Shown here in pieces: positions 61,089 to 64,000 of a stretch of DNA of 64,000 nucleotides. The stretch lies in assembly GCF_000011365.1 (NCBI RefSeq), contig NC_004463.1, forward strand, positions 3,520,001 through 3,584,000, given 5' to 3'. Numbering within the stretch: the stretch's first letter is position 1; the number at the start of each line of letters is the position of its first letter. The notes beneath the pieces were generated by a model. It was not told where the DNA came from. It made no database searches and was given only the letters and a program-made list of their open reading frames with translations. Source of the DNA: Bradyrhizobium diazoefficiens USDA 110 (GTDB lineage Bacteria; Pseudomonadota; Alphaproteobacteria; Rhizobiales; Xanthobacteraceae). Made by a program: the position numbers and the translations under genes.

Positions 61089-62149
61089 GCGCGGAAGATC
61101 CGGTTGACGCGCTGGTCGATCTCGTCCTTGCGCTCGTTGTACCACTTCCAGTCGACCTGGATCAGCTTCGAGACCTTCTCGGGCGTGGTGAGCAGCTTGG
61201 CGTCATACTTGGCGTCGAGCTTCACCTGCCTGTTGGCCGGCGAATACCACACGGTCTCCGCAAGGCGCTTCTGCACCTCCGGGCGCAGCATGTAGTTCAC
61301 GTAGGCGTTGGCAAGCTCCTTCATCTTGCTGCCGGGCGTGATGGTCAGGACCTGCTCGAGCGATAAGACGCCTTCGCTCGGCGCGACGAAATCGGTCGGC
61401 TGGTTCTGGCCGTCATAGCGGTAGATGCCGGAATCGTGGATGACGCAGAGGCCGACTTCGCCGGACAGCAGCATCTTCTCCATCGCGCCGGTGAAATCGA
61501 CGATCTTGATCGGCTTGAGCTTCTCCAGCGCGGCATAGGCCGCGTCGAGATCGGTCTGGCCCTTGCCGAACAGGGTACCGCACATCATCAGGAAGGCCTG
61601 GCCGAGGCTGTTGACGGGAATGACGTAGCCGCCGCGGACGCCGTTGTATTTCGCGTCCCACAGCTCCTTCCACGAGGTGATGTTGCCGTAGCCCTTGTCG
61701 GTGCGAAGTCCAAGGCCGATGGCGCTGGTGAAGATCGAGACGCCGACGATCTTGTCGCTGATCGCGTAGGGGTAGACGTCGGCAAGGTTCGGGACGAGCT
61801 TGGGATCGATCTTCGGCTCGACCAGGCCCATCTCGGCCGCCGCCCACTGTTCGTTGGAATTGGTGTGCAGCACGTCGTAGATCGGCGCCGAGCGCGAGCT
61901 TGCCTGGAGCTTCGGCAGATAGGGGAAGGCGGAGTCGGTCTGGAGCTTGCACTTGAACTCGCTCTCGAAGGCGGGGCCGATCTCGGCCTTCATGATCTCG
62001 CCCCACTTGCCGCCCCAGCCGGTGATGCGCAGCGTCGGATCGTCGGCGCGCGCGACATAGGGTGCGGCGATCGTGCCGATGCCGAGCGAGGCGCTCGCGG
62101 TCAGAAAGCGGCGGCGGCTGAGCCGTGAGGATCCCAGAGCTTTCATCAT
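61085..62149 (-). CDS. Polyamine-type ABC transporter substrate-binding protein (PotD-like), Tat signal
   Basis: 354 aa. The N-terminus has SSRLSRRRFLTASASLGIG, a twin-arginine signal, with cleavage near VARADD. Mature part starts LRITGWGGKWGEIMKAEIGP, typical of SBP_bac_8 proteins. ATG pair at 62149/62146; the first follows AAGGAATC. Ligand not readable: the family binds polyamines, opines, thiamine-like or other small cations, and the hydantoinase-like genes point to a cyclic amide. Confidence 0.9.
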   Translation of the reverse strand: MMKALGSSRLSRRRFLTASASLGIGTIAAPYVARADDPTLRITGWGGKWGEIMKAEIGPAFESEFKCKLQTDSAFPYLPKLQASSRSAPIYDVLHTNSNEQWAAAEMGLVEPKIDPKLVPNLADVYPYAISDKIVGVSIFTSAIGLGLRTDKGYGNITSWKELWDAKYNGVRGGYVIPVNSLGQAFLMMCGTLFGKGQTDLDAAYAALEKLKPIKIVDFTGAMEKMLLSGEVGLCVIHDSGIYRYDGQNQPTDFVAPSEGVLSLEQVLTITPGSKMKELANAYVNYMLRPEVQKRLAETVWYSPANRQVKLDAKYDAKLLTTPEKVSKLIQVDWKWYNERKDEIDQRVNRIFRA

Positions 62150-62177
62150 GTCTCGATTCCTTCGGTGCAATGAGCGG

Positions 62178-63056
62178 TTACAATTTGACGTAGGAGCGCA
62201 GGCCGACGGTGCGGTCGAGCCCGATGACGACGACAAAGGCGAGGACGATGGAGACCACCGAGGCGGCGCCGATGGTGCCGTCCAGATCGAACTTGAGATA
62301 GTTGAACAGCGTGACCGGCAGGGTCTCGTTGCCCGGTGAGACCAGGAACAGCGACACCGGAAATTGGTCGAAGGAAACGATGAAGGCGAAGATCGCGCCC
62401 GCCAGCACGCCCGGCTTGATCAGCGGCAGCGTCACCTCGAAGAAGGTGCGCAAGGGACTTGCGCCGAGATTGCGCGCGGCTTCCTCGAGGCGCAGGTCGA
62501 AATTATGCAGCACGGCGAGCGTGGTACGCACCACGTAAGGCAGCGTCACCAGCGTATGGCCGGCAACGAGGCCCCAGGTCGGACGTCCGACATCGAGCAG
62601 CACATAGGTCTGGAACAGTGCAAGGCCCGTCAGGATCGCCGGCAGCATCAACGGCGAGAGCATCGTCGCGACGATCAGCCGCGTGCCCGGCAGATTGCCG
62701 CGCGCGAGCGCGAGCGCGGCGGAAGCGCCCAGGATCGTTGCCGATATGGTGGTGAGGACGGCGACTTCGAGGCTGAAGCCCAGCGCATGCATGAAATCGC
62801 GCGAGGCGAAGAACTTCTCGAACCAGCGCAAGGACACGCCGACCGGCGGAAACTGGATGAAGGGCGTCGGGTTCAGGGCGAACACGACGACGATCGCGAT
62901 CGGTGCCAGCAGGAAGATCAGGATGGCGATGTTGACGGCGAGATAGAGATAGCGGCCGTAATGCCTGACGCGTCCGGCCGTCCGCGCGGGAGCCGCCTGC
63001 CGGGCCGCCGCGAGCGATGGGCTGTGCGAGGCGGTGGTTTGCATCGTCGGCCTCAC
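62178..63056 (-). CDS. Polyamine-type ABC transporter permease (PotC-like)
   Basis: 292 aa, six helices after a 35-residue cytoplasmic tail. EAA loop EEAARNLGASPLRTFFEVTL near residues 192-211. NPTPFIQFPPVGVSLRWF after the first helix is a PotC feature. GTG start overlaps the PotB-like stop; an in-frame ATG at 63044 is an alternative. Confidence 0.92.
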   Translation of the reverse strand: MRPTMQTTASHSPSLAAARQAAPARTAGRVRHYGRYLYLAVNIAILIFLLAPIAIVVVFALNPTPFIQFPPVGVSLRWFEKFFASRDFMHALGFSLEVAVLTTISATILGASAALALARGNLPGTRLIVATMLSPLMLPAILTGLALFQTYVLLDVGRPTWGLVAGHTLVTLPYVVRTTLAVLHNFDLRLEEAARNLGASPLRTFFEVTLPLIKPGVLAGAIFAFIVSFDQFPVSLFLVSPGNETLPVTLFNYLKFDLDGTIGAASVVSIVLAFVVVIGLDRTVGLRSYVKL

Positions 63057-63928
63057 TGCAATTCGCGCTGGCCGGAGACGAGGCCGAGCGCGCGGTTATA
63101 GGCGACGACGAGCCCGAGCGAGATCATCAGCAGGACGATACCGAGCGCGGCGGCGAAGCCGACGTTGAAGTTCGCCGAGATCTGCTGGTAGATCAGGATC
63201 GGCAGCGTCATGATCTGGAAGCCGCCGAGCAGGATCGGCGTGACATAGGCGCTGATCGCCAGCGCAAACACCAGCAGCGAGCCGGCGAGGATGCCGGGCA
63301 GGCTGAGCGGCAGCGTCACCTCGAGGAACGCACGCAAGGGGCTCGCGCCGAGGTTTTCCGCGGCCTGCTCCAGCCGCTCGTCGATGCGGCCGATCACGCC
63401 GGTCAGCGTCAGCACCATGAACGGAACGTAGATGTGGACGAGACCGACCACGATTCCGGTCTCGGTGTACATCAGCTTGAGCGGCTGGCTGATCACGCCG
63501 AGCGACATCAGGGTCTGGTTGACGACGCCCTTGTCGGAGAGCAGCGTCATCCAGGCGAAGGTGCGCACCACGATGCCGGTCAGCATCGGCGCCAGCACCG
63601 CCATCAGCAGCAGCGCGTGCCCGGTGCGGCTCTTGATGCGCGCCATCCAGTGCGCCAGCGGATAGCCGATCGCGAGCGCGACCAGCGTGGTCACGAGCCC
63701 GATCCGGATCGTGGTCCAGATCACCTCGAGATAAAAGGGATCGTCGATCATGCGGGCGTAGTGGCGCGTGGTGAAGGCGACCTTCGGCGCCACCACCGGA
63801 TTGCCGGTGAGCACGCTCATCAGCGCCATCAGCCCGATCGGCAGGAAGAAGAAGAGGGCGAACAGCAGCGCGCTCGGCAGAATGAAGAGCGCAAGGCCGT
63901 TGGGGCGCTGGGTGGTGGCGCTGCTCAT
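63053..63928 (-). CDS. Polyamine-type ABC transporter permease (PotB-like)
   Basis: 291 aa, six helices. EAA loop EQAAENLGASPLRAFLEVTL near residues 186-205. First periplasmic loop contains TTRHYARMIDDPFYLEVIWT, typical of PotB. ATG at 63928 overlaps the stop of an upstream gene that leaves the window. Confidence 0.92.
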   Translation of the reverse strand: MSSATTQRPNGLALFILPSALLFALFFFLPIGLMALMSVLTGNPVVAPKVAFTTRHYARMIDDPFYLEVIWTTIRIGLVTTLVALAIGYPLAHWMARIKSRTGHALLLMAVLAPMLTGIVVRTFAWMTLLSDKGVVNQTLMSLGVISQPLKLMYTETGIVVGLVHIYVPFMVLTLTGVIGRIDERLEQAAENLGASPLRAFLEVTLPLSLPGILAGSLLVFALAISAYVTPILLGGFQIMTLPILIYQQISANFNVGFAAALGIVLLMISLGLVVAYNRALGLVSGQRELQ

Positions 63929-64000
63929 CGCGTCCCCGTCTGAACGCGCGCTGTATCCTGGTCGAGCGGATCGCCGGTCATGCGCCGCAATTTTGCGGCC
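63925..64000 (-). CDS. C-terminal end of an unidentified gene (runs off right edge)
   Basis: The frame ending with TGA at 63927-63925 is open to the window edge: 24 residues reading AKLRRMTGDPLDQDTARVQT then GTR. The ATGA overlap with the PotB-like gene and good codon use suggest it is the preceding gene of the same operon. Too short to identify. Confidence 0.45.
   Translation of the reverse strand, partial: AAKLRRMTGDPLDQDTARVQTGTR

Overview
The window looks like the chromosome of a Bradyrhizobium or close relative (Nitrobacteraceae, Alphaproteobacteria). The evidence is a high GC content, coding dominated by ABC importers for organic acids, amino acids, sugars, polyols, peptides and amides, a norEFCBQD nitric oxide reductase set, short orphan proteins of the kind common in Bradyrhizobium, and several families of palindromic intergenic repeats. 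No tRNA, rRNA, CRISPR array, phage or insertion sequence with a transposase was seen.

Layout. 0-0.8 kb: end of an acyl-CoA synthetase gene on the minus strand. 0.9-5.8 kb: a complete branched-chain amino acid type importer (livKHMGF). 6.0-7.4 kb: a small membrane protein and a YeiH-type putative sulfate exporter. 7.5-16.4 kb: the most unusual block. It has a sulfonate/nitrate-type ABC importer whose binding protein ends in a NosL-like domain, a Crp/Fnr regulator, a DUF971 protein, a ferredoxin-NADP reductase, an AprA-like flavoprotein, an AprB-like two-cluster ferredoxin and a HEAT-repeat protein. A motif AACTAAT(C/T)G lies upstream of four of these genes and suggests one regulon. 16.5-30.4 kb: sugar block with a ytfQRT-yjfF importer, FadR-type regulator, galactose/arabinose dehydrogenase, aldose epimerase, lactonase, and a second importer (chvE-gguA-gguB); together they form the uptake and first oxidative steps of a De Ley-Doudoroff type route. 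30.5-36.4 kb: norEF-norCBQD behind two perfect palindromes. 36.5-46.0 kb: polyol block (HAD phosphatase, SorC regulator, MalK-type importer, SDR dehydrogenase, FGGY kinase, PfkB kinase) laid out like mtlEFGKDYZ of pseudomonads; two of its genes carry single-base frameshifts. 46.0-54.0 kb: LysR regulator, amidase and an Opp/Dpp importer. 54.0-56.5 kb: small-protein island with a dead fragment of the neighbouring binding protein, bracketed by two similar direct repeats. 56.6-64 kb: minus-strand operon with a polyamine-type importer followed by AroM, DUF917 and hydantoinase A-like genes.

Many genes are translationally coupled by 4-base overlaps (ATGA or GTGA). Most binding-protein genes are followed by a hairpin or palindromic repeat before the permease or ATPase genes, which fits a higher transcript level for the binding protein. 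All functional statements rest on reading translated sequence and motifs by eye; no database search was run.
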